Shown: piece after piece, positions 8,460 to 16,224 of the stretch
Layout of the letters: every line of letters starts with the position of its first letter
Numbering within the stretch: the first letter of the stretch is position 1
Assembly: GCA_028282785.1 (NCBI GenBank)
Contig: JANQHE010000035.1
Coordinates: forward strand, 49,717-113,716
Source: Bacteroidales bacterium
Lineage (GTDB): Bacteria; Bacteroidota; Bacteroidia; Bacteroidales; UBA12077
DNA: 64,000 nt
Reading direction: 5' to 3'
Translations under genes and position numbers: made by a program
The notes under the pieces: generated by a model
Databases searched by the model: none
The model's input: the letters and a program-made list of their open reading frames with translations, nothing else
What the model was told of the DNA's origin: nothing

Positions 8460-9965
8460 ATGAAACAAATTTCAATATTTGTTCTGATTTTGGTAATCAT
8501 TACAATGAGTTGTAGTGTTAACGAATCAGATAATCATGATCATAGTGGACACGACCATGGTGAAGTAAAACTTCAATTGATTGCATATACAAACCAATTT
8601 GAGTTATTTGCAGAAGCAGATCCATTTTCAAAAGGTAATGCTTCTGAAATATTAGCACATTTTACTTCAATACCAGACTTTAAACCCTTAGCTGATGCTT
8701 CGGTTACTGCTATCTTGAAAGTTGGAAGCAGTGAAGCTAAACAAACAGTTGAAAATAGTGAAACTCCAGGTATTTTTAGATTTTCTCTAAAACCGGAAAA
8801 GAGCGGTTCGGGAAAATTAACTTTTGAAATTACAAAAGAAAAAAAGTATATAATCGAGGTTGACTTAGTTGTGTATGCCGATGAACATAATGCAGTTCAT
8901 ATAGCAGAAAAAAAACAAACGGAGCATGTAAATGCAATTAATTTTACTAAGGAACAATCCTGGAAGATTGATTTTGCTACAGAATATCCAACTTTTGATT
9001 ACTTCGGAAAGCTTATTAAAACATCAGCTCAGCTATTACCAAATCAAAGCAGTGAAACACTGATTACTGCTAAAACCAATGGTGTAATAAAATTCCACAA
9101 AAATATTCTTGAAGGGCAGGAATTAAAAAGTGGAGAATCACTTTTAACTATTTCCGGTAAAGGTTTAGCAAGTGATAATGCAGAAGTTCGGTTTCTCAAG
9201 GCAAAAAACAATTTTGAAGCTGCAAAAGCTGATTACGATAGAAAATTTGCTTTATCACAAAACCAAATTGTTTCAGAAAAAGAGCTAGAAGAATCTAAGG
9301 TAGAATTTCAAAATGCAAAAGCAGTTTTTGAAAATTTAAGAAGTAATTTTAATGAGAACGGACAAGTTGTTTTTTCTCCGGAAAAAGGTACAATTAATCA
9401 TGTATATGCGGAAAATGGACAATACGTAGAAGCTGGCGAGGCTTTATTTTCTATTTGCAAAGAACATAAGCTAGTTGTTAAAGCTGAAGTTCAGCAAAGT
9501 TATTTTCCATACTTAAGTTCAATTACATCATTCAATATAAAATCGTCTATAAATAATAAATACTATTCAAAAAAGGAATTAAATGGTAAGTTGCTTTCTT
9601 TTGGTAAACATATTGATGGAGATGAGGGATATTTAATACCTGTAAATTTTCAGATTGATGACAATGAGAGCCTTTTAACCGGGAGCTTTGTAGAAATCAT
9701 CATTAAAACTAAGGCTGAAAGTAAATCCTTACTAGTTCCGAATACAGGACTTTTAGAAGAACAAGGAAATTATTTTGTACTTGTACAACGTAATCCGGAA
9801 ACTTTTGAGAAAGTTGAAGTGAAAGTAGGAGTTAGCGATGGTGTTAATACTGAAATTTTATCCGGAATAAGCAAAACTGATAGAATTGTTACGCGTGGTG
9901 CTGTAATTGTTAAATTGGCAGCAGTTTCAAATAGTCTAGATCCGCATGCAGGCCATGTTCACTAA
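8460..9965 (+). CDS. czcB: RND efflux periplasmic adaptor lipoprotein, CzcB/CusB type
   Basis: The 501-residue protein begins with a lipoprotein signal (lipobox ending at Cys18, IITMSC). A His-rich patch (NHDHSGHDHGE) follows, which probably binds metal. The middle shows the membrane-fusion-protein layout: a lipoyl/barrel-sandwich half (ITAKTNGVIKFH), an alpha-hairpin (about 235-300), the second lipoyl half (FSPEKGTINHVYAENGQYVEAGE), and a beta-barrel and membrane-proximal C-terminus ending PHAGHVH. It links the inner-membrane pump encoded 12 bp downstream to the outer-membrane channel two genes downstream. The extra domain at about 35-130, between the His patch and the adaptor core, is seen in Bacteroidota homologues. 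Metal specificity cannot be told from sequence alone. Confidence 0.9.
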   Translation: MKQISIFVLILVIITMSCSVNESDNHDHSGHDHGEVKLQLIAYTNQFELFAEADPFSKGNASEILAHFTSIPDFKPLADASVTAILKVGSSEAKQTVENSETPGIFRFSLKPEKSGSGKLTFEITKEKKYIIEVDLVVYADEHNAVHIAEKKQTEHVNAINFTKEQSWKIDFATEYPTFDYFGKLIKTSAQLLPNQSSETLITAKTNGVIKFHKNILEGQELKSGESLLTISGKGLASDNAEVRFLKAKNNFEAAKADYDRKFALSQNQIVSEKELEESKVEFQNAKAVFENLRSNFNENGQVVFSPEKGTINHVYAENGQYVEAGEALFSICKEHKLVVKAEVQQSYFPYLSSITSFNIKSSINNKYYSKKELNGKLLSFGKHIDGDEGYLIPVNFQIDDNESLLTGSFVEIIIKTKAESKSLLVPNTGLLEEQGNYFVLVQRNPETFEKVEVKVGVSDGVNTEILSGISKTDRIVTRGAVIVKLAAVSNSLDPHAGHVH

Positions 9966-9977
9966 AAATGAAGTGCT

Positions 9978-12900
9978 ATGTTAAATAATATCATAAAATT
10001 TTCTTTAAACAATAAGTTCTTCATACTTCTTAGCGCAATAGCTCTTATGATTACAGGAGTTTACACTGCCGATAAGATGGATGTAGATGTGTTTCCTGAC
10101 CTTACAGCTCCAACCGTTGTTGTTATGACCGATGCACATGGTATGGCAGCAGAAGAAGTAGAAAGAATGGTGACATTTCCAATTGAAACCGCTGTGAATG
10201 GTGCTACAGATGTTCGAAGAGTTCGTTCGGCATCAAGCCAGGGATTCTCATTTGTTTGGGTCGAATTTGATTGGGGTACTGATATCTTCAAAGCACGCCA
10301 GATTGTTAGTGAAAAGATGGTAACATTAGCAGGACAGTTACCACTGCATATCGGGCAACCCACATTGGCGCCTCAATCTTCTGTAATGGGAGAAATATTG
10401 TTTGTTGGTTTGCAATCGGACTCCACTTCTCTAATGGACCTAAGAACTATTGCAGACTGGAATGTAAAACCTGTGCTATTGGCAACCGGAGGAGTTTCGC
10501 AAGTAACGATAATTGGAGGTGATTATAAGCAATACCAGGTTTTAGCAGACCCGATGAAAATGAAACATTATGGAGTTTCAATGAAAGAACTCGCAGACGT
10601 TTGCGAAGGGATAAGCGAAAACTCTGCCGGAAGTGTTGTACGTGAATATGGAAATGAATATGTAGTTCGCGGAATGGGCCGTACATACGATTTAGAACAA
10701 TTAAGTAAGTCATTTATAAAATCAATAAATGGAAGGCCTGTTCTTGTTGATGATGTTGCCGAAGTAAAAATTGGATCTGCTGTTAAAATGGGCTATGCAT
10801 CTCAAAATGCAAAACCATCCGTAATAATATCTATATCGAAGCAACCTAACACAAATACTTTAAAGCTTACAGAAAATATAGAAAAGAATCTGGAAGAGTT
10901 GAGAAAAACTCTTCCAGCAGACGTTACATTAGATAGTAAAATTTTCCGTCAGGCGGATTTTATTGAAAAATCTGTAAACAATGTGCAAAGAGCATTGATC
11001 GAAGGTGCAATATTCGTGGTAATTATTCTTTTTATATTCTTAGGTAGTTTTAGAACAACCATAATCTCTGTTATTGCAATTCCGATTTCGTTATTGGGAA
11101 CTATTATTGTTCTTAAGCTACTTGGTTTAAACATTAATACAATGAGTTTGGGTGGAATGGCTATTGCTATTGGTTCACTGGTTGATGATGCTATTATTGA
11201 TGTAGAAAATGTATATAAACGATTGCGGCAAAATCATAAATTACCTAAAAAGGATAGAGAATCTGCATTTCATGTAGTGTATGAAGCATCGAAAGAAATC
11301 CGTGCATCGATCATATATGCAACATTTATAATCATTGCAGCATTTGTTCCTTTGTTTTTCCTTACAGGAATGGAAGGACGAATGTTAAAGCCTTTAGGTA
11401 TTGCATATATTGTTTCATTATGTATATCAACTATTGTAGCAATGACACTGACACCACTTCTTTGTAAGCTAATGTTATCAAATGAGAAATATTTAATCCG
11501 AAAAGAAAAAGACAGTTGGTTTATTACAAAGTTAAATAGTGGGTATATTAAAACTTTAGAATGGGTTCTGCGCTATAAAAAAGCTGTTTTATTTGGAGCT
11601 ATTGGCTTGTTTATAATTTCGCTAGTTGCCCTTTCTACTATGGGGCGTAGTTTCTTACCGGAGTTTAACGAAGGTGCTTTAACGATTTCTGCAATTAGTA
11701 CGCCAGGTGTTTCTTTAGAAGAAAGTAATCGTTTAGGAAACTTAATTGAAAGAGAGTTGTTAACAGTTCCTGAAGTTTCAAGTACAGCTCGAAGAACCGG
11801 ACGTGGTGAATTAGACGAACATTCGCAAACAACTAACAGTGCCGAGATTGATGTTAACTTTGAACTGGAAGAAAGAAGCCGTGATGAATTTATGGCAGAT
11901 GTTCGTGATAAGTTGTCAGGAGTTCCCGGAATTGCATTTACAGTAGGACAACCATTGGGGCACAGAATTGATCATATGCTTTCCGGAACACGTGCAAATA
12001 TAGCTATAAAGCTTTTTGGAACTGACCTTAATAAGATGTTTACAATTGGTAATCAAATTCAAGCAGCTATTTCTGGCATTCCTGGGTTAGTTGATGTAAG
12101 CGTTGAACAGCAAGTTGAAATTCCGCAAATACAGATTAAAGCAAATCGCGAAATGTTAGCCCGTTACGGTATTTCAATGAACACTTTTAACGAGTTTGTT
12201 GAAATGGCATTTGCAGGAGAAAAACTAGGAGATATCTACGAAGGCCAGCGAAAGTTTGATTTAATAGTTCGCTTAAACAAAGAATACACGGAATCTATTG
12301 AAGGAATCAGGAGCGCGTTAATTGATACTGAAGATGGAAAGAAAATACCATTGGAACAAGTTGCTGATATAGTCTCCGTAGCGGGCCCAAGTTCGATTAG
12401 CCGCGAGAATGTACAGCGTAAAATTGTTATTTCAGCTAATGTAGCCGAACGAGATCTGCGAAGTGTTGTGACTGATATTCAGAAGGAAATAAATGAAAAT
12501 ATAACCTTGCCGGAAAACTATATGATTCAGTACGGTGGGCAATTCGAAAGCGAAGCAAGAGCATCCCAAACGTTAATGTTGGTTTCAGCTATTGCAATTC
12601 TTATAATCTTTTTACTGTTGTATCAAGAGTTGAAAGACCTGAAACTTGCAGCTATAATTATGGTGAATTTACCACTTGCATTAATTGGCGGTGTATTCAC
12701 AATATATTTTACATCGGGAATTATAAGTATTCCTTCAATAATTGGTTTTATTACTTTGTTTGGTATTGCCACGCGAAACGGAATATTACTTATGTCTCAT
12801 TATCAGCAATTAGAGCTACAAGGTGTTCCTTTGAAAACTTATATTACTTCAGGTTCGGCAAATCGTTTACATCCTATTTTAATGACTGCTTTAACAGCAG

Positions 12901-13073
12901 CATTGGCTTTAATACCATTGGCAATTAAAGGGGATGTAACCGGAAATGAAATTCAAAGCCCAATGGCCAAGGTTATTCTTGGGGGATTATTAACGTCAAC
13001 ATTATTAAATATTTACCTTGTTCCGGTAATTTATTATTTAGTTCACAGAAAGGAGATAAAAGATGAAAACTAA
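9978..13073 (+). CDS. czcA: Heavy-metal RND efflux pump, CzcA/CusA family
   Basis: The 1031-residue length is normal for the heavy-metal efflux (HME) branch of RND pumps. Membrane helix 1 is followed by the porter motif KMDVDVFPDLTAPTVVVMT. The transmembrane helix 4 signature is GSLVDDAIIDVENV, whose acidic residues are the proton relay in this family. A second helical block begins after a large porter domain (about 560-860) and ends at LVPVIYYLVHRKE. It exports metal ions from the periplasm using the proton gradient. It is coupled to the adaptor upstream, and its 3' end overlaps the tolC-like gene by 11 bp, so the trio is co-translated. Cu, Zn, Co and Ni are all possible substrates. The His-rich neighbours favour a divalent metal. 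Confidence 0.95.
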   Translation: MLNNIIKFSLNNKFFILLSAIALMITGVYTADKMDVDVFPDLTAPTVVVMTDAHGMAAEEVERMVTFPIETAVNGATDVRRVRSASSQGFSFVWVEFDWGTDIFKARQIVSEKMVTLAGQLPLHIGQPTLAPQSSVMGEILFVGLQSDSTSLMDLRTIADWNVKPVLLATGGVSQVTIIGGDYKQYQVLADPMKMKHYGVSMKELADVCEGISENSAGSVVREYGNEYVVRGMGRTYDLEQLSKSFIKSINGRPVLVDDVAEVKIGSAVKMGYASQNAKPSVIISISKQPNTNTLKLTENIEKNLEELRKTLPADVTLDSKIFRQADFIEKSVNNVQRALIEGAIFVVIILFIFLGSFRTTIISVIAIPISLLGTIIVLKLLGLNINTMSLGGMAIAIGSLVDDAIIDVENVYKRLRQNHKLPKKDRESAFHVVYEASKEIRASIIYATFIIIAAFVPLFFLTGMEGRMLKPLGIAYIVSLCISTIVAMTLTPLLCKLMLSNEKYLIRKEKDSWFITKLNSGYIKTLEWVLRYKKAVLFGAIGLFIISLVALSTMGRSFLPEFNEGALTISAISTPGVSLEESNRLGNLIERELLTVPEVSSTARRTGRGELDEHSQTTNSAEIDVNFELEERSRDEFMADVRDKLSGVPGIAFTVGQPLGHRIDHMLSGTRANIAIKLFGTDLNKMFTIGNQIQAAISGIPGLVDVSVEQQVEIPQIQIKANREMLARYGISMNTFNEFVEMAFAGEKLGDIYEGQRKFDLIVRLNKEYTESIEGIRSALIDTEDGKKIPLEQVADIVSVAGPSSISRENVQRKIVISANVAERDLRSVVTDIQKEINENITLPENYMIQYGGQFESEARASQTLMLVSAIAILIIFLLLYQELKDLKLAAIIMVNLPLALIGGVFTIYFTSGIISIPSIIGFITLFGIATRNGILLMSHYQQLELQGVPLKTYITSGSANRLHPILMTALTAALALIPLAIKGDVTGNEIQSPMAKVILGGLLTSTLLNIYLVPVIYYLVHRKEIKDEN

Positions 13074-14238
13074 GACAATATTGATTATTTCATTATTATT
13101 TCTATCAACAAACATTTTTTCTCAATCATTTGACGAGATTTTAAAAACCATCGAAGAAAATAATAAAGATATTCAGGCTGGTAAAAAATATGTTGAAAGT
13201 AAATCTTATGAATACAGACGGACCAACCTACCTGAAGGACCTAAAGTTACTTACGGATATTTTCCAAATAATTCTTCTGTTCCGGGAACCAAGGAAGTCT
13301 TTGAAGTTAGTCAATCGTTTCAATTGCCTTGTTATTATAGAAATCATAAGACTTATGCTAACTTAATGATTAATAGGGAAGAATATAATCATTTGATCTT
13401 AAAACAAAATGTTTTGAATGAGGCAAAAACGCTTTTGAACGAATATATTTATTTAATGAAAAAGACAGCAATAAATGATAAACGATTGAATTTTGCGGAT
13501 GATGTTCATAATGCATATTTAATTCGATTAGAAGTTGGAGATGCAAATGCTTTGGAAGTGAATAAAGCCAAACTTCATTTAATGCAAGTTAAAAAAGAAA
13601 AAAAATTAATAAAATCTGAGTCATTAGCTATAAAAGAAAAGTTAAAAAAACTTAATGGAGGAAATGATCTGGATATTTCAGTTGATAATTACCAGGAAGG
13701 ACAATTAATTGATTTGGATTCTCTTCTTTTTGAAAGACTTTCTTCAGATCCTGAATTACTTTCTCAACAAAAAGCTGCAGAAGCTTCAAGTAGGCAACTT
13801 AAAGTTACTAAGAACTTACAGTTACCGGAGTTTAGTCTGGGTTATACTAGAGAAACAGTTGTTGATGAGAAATTTAAGGGAATAATGTTTGGAGTGTCCA
13901 TTCCGTTATGGAGCAGCAAAAGGGCAATTCAAAAGGCTAAAATTGAATCAGAGTATTTTGAATTAAGTACCATTTCATTGAACGAAACCAAGGTTGCAGA
14001 AACAAGGATAATGTACGATCAGATTTTAACCTTAAAAGAAAACCTTGAAAGTTATCAGACTATTTTAGGTTTGGTAAATAGTCAGGAATTATTAAATATA
14101 TCATTAAAAAACGGTGAAATTTCTGTAATAGAGTTCTTTACGGAAATGTTCTATTACTATGAAATTTATGATGAATATTTAACAGTTGAAAAAGATTATT
14201 ACCAGGCCCTGGCCGGTTTGTATAAATATCGATTGTAA
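13063..14238 (+). CDS. Outer-membrane efflux channel, TolC/CzcC family
   Basis: The 391-residue protein has a signal peptide (MKTKTILIISLLFLSTNIFS). The TolC-type repeated layout follows, with long alpha-helical hairpins rich in Leu, Glu and Lys (about 120-200 and 300-385). These flank beta-rich segments such as KVTYGYFPNNSSVPG and FSLGYTRETV. It is shorter than E. coli TolC, as is common for CzcC-type channels of Bacteroidota. The start overlaps czcA by 11 bp. It completes the tripartite efflux system and is the last gene before a strong convergent terminator at 14244. Confidence 0.88.
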   Translation: MKTKTILIISLLFLSTNIFSQSFDEILKTIEENNKDIQAGKKYVESKSYEYRRTNLPEGPKVTYGYFPNNSSVPGTKEVFEVSQSFQLPCYYRNHKTYANLMINREEYNHLILKQNVLNEAKTLLNEYIYLMKKTAINDKRLNFADDVHNAYLIRLEVGDANALEVNKAKLHLMQVKKEKKLIKSESLAIKEKLKKLNGGNDLDISVDNYQEGQLIDLDSLLFERLSSDPELLSQQKAAEASSRQLKVTKNLQLPEFSLGYTRETVVDEKFKGIMFGVSIPLWSSKRAIQKAKIESEYFELSTISLNETKVAETRIMYDQILTLKENLESYQTILGLVNSQELLNISLKNGEISVIEFFTEMFYYYEIYDEYLTVEKDYYQALAGLYKYRL

Positions 14239-14243
14239 TTTTT

Positions 14244-14296
14244 AAGTCAGGAGGTGACTCATTTGAAGTACGTATGGGTTAGTCACCTCCCGACTT
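14244..14296. terminator. Strong bidirectional hairpin between convergent genes
   Basis: AAGTCAGGAGGTGACT (14244-14259) pairs with AGTCACCTCCCGACTT (14281-14296), sixteen positions with one mismatch, around a 21-nt loop. It sits between the stop of the tolC-like gene and the stop of the ParA partner. T-rich sequence follows on the plus side only loosely. It probably terminates or stabilises both transcripts. Confidence 0.7.
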
Positions 14297-14304
14297 CTAA
14301 TTCC

Positions 14305-14589
14305 TTATTTTTCTTTAGTTAGCTCAAACATTGCAGCTTCCAAATCGATTTTCTTTAAACGCAAATAGTGGTCTAATGCTTCATGCAAAACGTCATGCAT
14401 TTCACGCTTGTGATACATTGAAAGAATTTTATATTTTTTAAAAATTAAACCATCTATTGACACAACCTGATTGCCTTTAATTTCATCTCCAAAAAGTACC
14501 TCATCTTCCAAACTATCTTCATTTAAGAATTCAGTGTTGGAAGATAAAGCTTCCTGAAATTTAGATATGTCTTTTTTAGTTTTTGCCAT
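14305..14589 (-). CDS. Small partner protein of the ParA-type ATPase
   Basis: This 94-residue hydrophilic protein has an acidic N-terminal half (about 1-40) and a C-terminal half. The C-terminal half reads VVSIDGLIFKKYKILSMYHKREMHDVLHEALDHYL (given in two parts: VVSIDGLIFKKYKILSM, then YHKREMHDVLHEALDHYL). A strand followed by two amphipathic helices is reminiscent of ribbon-helix-helix DNA-binding proteins, which often partner ParA ATPases. No family was recognised with certainty. Its start overlaps the end of the ParA gene by 14 bp, which implies coupled translation and a shared function. A centromere-binding or cargo-adaptor role is inferred from position only. Confidence 0.7.
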   Translation of the reverse strand: MAKTKKDISKFQEALSSNTEFLNEDSLEDEVLFGDEIKGNQVVSIDGLIFKKYKILSMYHKREMHDVLHEALDHYLRLKKIDLEAAMFELTKEK

Positions 14590-15340
14590 GTTTTTTTAAT
14601 AATTCTTTTGCTAAATTCAAATAGTCTTCGGCACCTCTGGATCGTGGTGCATAATCGTATATATTTTGTCCAAATGCCGTCGATTCCATAAGAGAGATAT
14701 CTGTTCTAATTCTTGTGTCAAAAACCTTATGTCTAAACCTGTCATTCGTTGATAAACTTTTAACAACAGCTTTTCCAAACTTAGTTCTGGCTGAAAATTT
14801 TACGAATAATATTCCTCCCATTTCAATCTTGGGATTCATTCTTTTTTTCACTTTATCAGTAATCTGTATTATTTTGTCCAAACCAATAAAAGCAAAATTT
14901 TCGGCTTGCATTGGAACAATATAATAATTTGCGGCAACCAATGAATTAATAGCAAACGTTCCTAAACTTGGTGCACAGTCAATCAAAATATAATCATATT
15001 TTGATTGAATTGGATCGAGTGTTTCCTTTAAAAGAAACTCACGTCCGGGTTCATTATTTATCCTATATTCGTAATCCAATAAATAATTTGTAGAAGGAAT
15101 TACAGAAAGGTGATTAAGATTTATAACTGTCTCATCAATTTTTGCATCCTTTAAAAGTAATTTTCCTACATGATTTTCAACTTTGCTTATACCAAGTGCC
15201 GACGTTAAGTTACTTTGACTATCAAAATCGATAAGTAAAACTTTATATTTTAATTTCGATAAAGCAGTACCAAGGTTTAAGGTTGTAGTAGTTTTACCTG
15301 TCCCACCTTTGTTGTTAATAACAGAAATAATGCGAGCCAT
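14576..15340 (-). CDS. ParA-family ATPase
   Basis: The 254-residue protein carries the deviant Walker A motif KGGTGKTTTTLNL near residue 11, the Walker A' region LLIDFDSQSN and the Walker B-like YDYILIDCAPSLG. This is the Soj/ParA layout with no N-terminal DNA-binding extension. Such ATPases dimerise on ATP and bind DNA non-specifically to move plasmids, chromosomes or protein clusters. The only neighbour on the transcript is the 94-residue protein; no canonical parB or parS site is seen. It may be a chromosomal orphan that positions some other cargo, or the remnant of a mobile element. The start is supported by a -7 box at 15372. Confidence 0.9.
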   Translation of the reverse strand: MARIISVINNKGGTGKTTTTLNLGTALSKLKYKVLLIDFDSQSNLTSALGISKVENHVGKLLLKDAKIDETVINLNHLSVIPSTNYLLDYEYRINNEPGREFLLKETLDPIQSKYDYILIDCAPSLGTFAINSLVAANYYIVPMQAENFAFIGLDKIIQITDKVKKRMNPKIEMGGILFVKFSARTKFGKAVVKSLSTNDRFRHKVFDTRIRTDISLMESTAFGQNIYDYAPRSRGAEDYLNLAKELLKKHGKN

Positions 15341-15371
15341 ACAATATAACTAATTGTTTGACTACAAGATA

Positions 15372-15379
15372 CAAAAATA
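15372..15379 (-). promoter_or_regulatory. Probable -7 element for the parA operon
   Basis: On the minus strand this reads TATTTTTG, matching TAnnTTTG. Transcription would begin about 25 nt before the ATG at 15340. A TTG at the -33 side is 23 nt away, at the edge of the acceptable spacing. Confidence 0.35.
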
Positions 15380-15423
15380 TCTATTCGATTTCTAAAGCTT
15401 AGCAAGTAATTTTAAGATCAATT

Positions 15424-15606
15424 CTATGTACCACAGGCACCACCACATCCACAACCAATTTCTTCCGTTTTTAACTCACTCGAATAGCTTCTACACGATC
15501 CACCCTTAAATTCGCCCTTCTTTGTAAAGATTAAACGAACTGATAAAGCTAAAACAGCTATTAGTAATAAAACAACCGTTAATATAAGTATTTCAATAAT
15601 TGGCAT
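15424..15606 (-). CDS. Small cysteine-rich membrane protein, NqrM-like
   Basis: The 60-residue protein has one N-terminal membrane helix (about 3-27) followed by KKGEFKGGSC and a C-terminal Cys cluster (GCGCGGACGT). This matches the layout of NqrM (DUF539), which inserts iron into the Na+-translocating NADH:quinone reductase, and of related Bacteroidota proteins annotated only as membrane or secreted protein. The four cysteines could bind iron. It is transcribed alone and divergently from the formate dehydrogenase genes. No nqr gene is in the window, so assignment to NqrM is by similarity of pattern and is tentative. FeoB-associated Cys-rich proteins are an alternative. Confidence 0.6.
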   Translation of the reverse strand: MPIIEILILTVVLLLIAVLALSVRLIFTKKGEFKGGSCRSYSSELKTEEIGCGCGGACGT

Positions 15607-15764
15607 AATTTTTCATTTTTAATTTCTTCTTCTATAACACCTAATTTTATTAAGTGTTCAATTATTTTAGTATAAATTAAAATCAGTCTATATTAATCTC
15701 ATATATTGATATATTTCGATACTTAGTTTAAATTTATGAGATATAAATACCTAAATACTTTTTT

Positions 15765-16220
15765 ATGAATGAGAAACTGAAAGAAACATTTTCTTCATTC
15801 GAGGGGAAAGAAGAGGAACTTATTCCGTTACTTCAAAAGGTACAGGAAAATTTGGGGTTTTTATCGGACGAATCTATGGAAGAAATAGCCAGGTTTATTC
15901 GAGTACCAGCTAGTATGGTTTATGGTGTAGCAACTTTTTATACCCAGTTCAGATTTGTGCCAAAAGGAGAAAAACATATTATGTTGTGCAGGGGAACAGC
16001 ATGCCATGTTAAGGGAGCCCCTCGAATTCAGGAAGAGGTTGAAAATCAGATTGGAATAAAAGTAGGAGAAACATCTGAAGATTTAAAATATTCGCTTGAA
16101 AATGTGGCTTGTATTGGAGCTTGCAGTCTTGCTCCATGTGCTATGGTTAATGATTCGGTTGAAGCTAATCTTTCACCAAAGAAAATAGAGAAATTATTTT
16201 CAACATCAGGAGGTAGGTAG
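15765..16220 (+). CDS. NuoE-like [2Fe-2S] subunit of the first NAD-linked formate dehydrogenase
   Basis: The 151-residue thioredoxin-like ferredoxin has a helical N-terminus and four ligands at Cys75, Cys80, Cys116 and Cys120 (CRGTAC, then CIGAC). This is the NuoE/HoxE/HydC/FdsG pattern. It passes electrons next to the FMN of the flavoprotein encoded 4 bp downstream. It opens a six-gene run (15765-25235) with short or no gaps, consistent with one operon. The promoter lies in 15607-15764, which is AT-rich with TATATTTC, one base off the -7 consensus. The soluble NuoE/F plus molybdopterin subunit layout implies a cytoplasmic NAD(P)-dependent enzyme. Confidence 0.9.
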   Translation: MNEKLKETFSSFEGKEEELIPLLQKVQENLGFLSDESMEEIARFIRVPASMVYGVATFYTQFRFVPKGEKHIMLCRGTACHVKGAPRIQEEVENQIGIKVGETSEDLKYSLENVACIGACSLAPCAMVNDSVEANLSPKKIEKLFSTSGGR

Positions 16221-16224
16221 CAAT

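Noticed and set aside
10061..11134. Several antisense frames within czcA
   Set aside because: They are shadows of a strongly coding RND pump and have no promoters or ribosome sites.
14239..15423. Integrated plasmid or phage because of parA
   Set aside because: There is no replication, integrase, mobilisation or phage gene, and no flanking repeat. A single ParA pair is not enough.
15607..15764. Possible FNR/CRP-type site in the promoter region of the formate dehydrogenase operon
   Set aside because: TTGATATATTTCGATA and TCTCATA/TATGAGA have partial symmetry, but neither fits TTGAT-N4-ATCAA, and AT-rich sequence gives such matches by chance.
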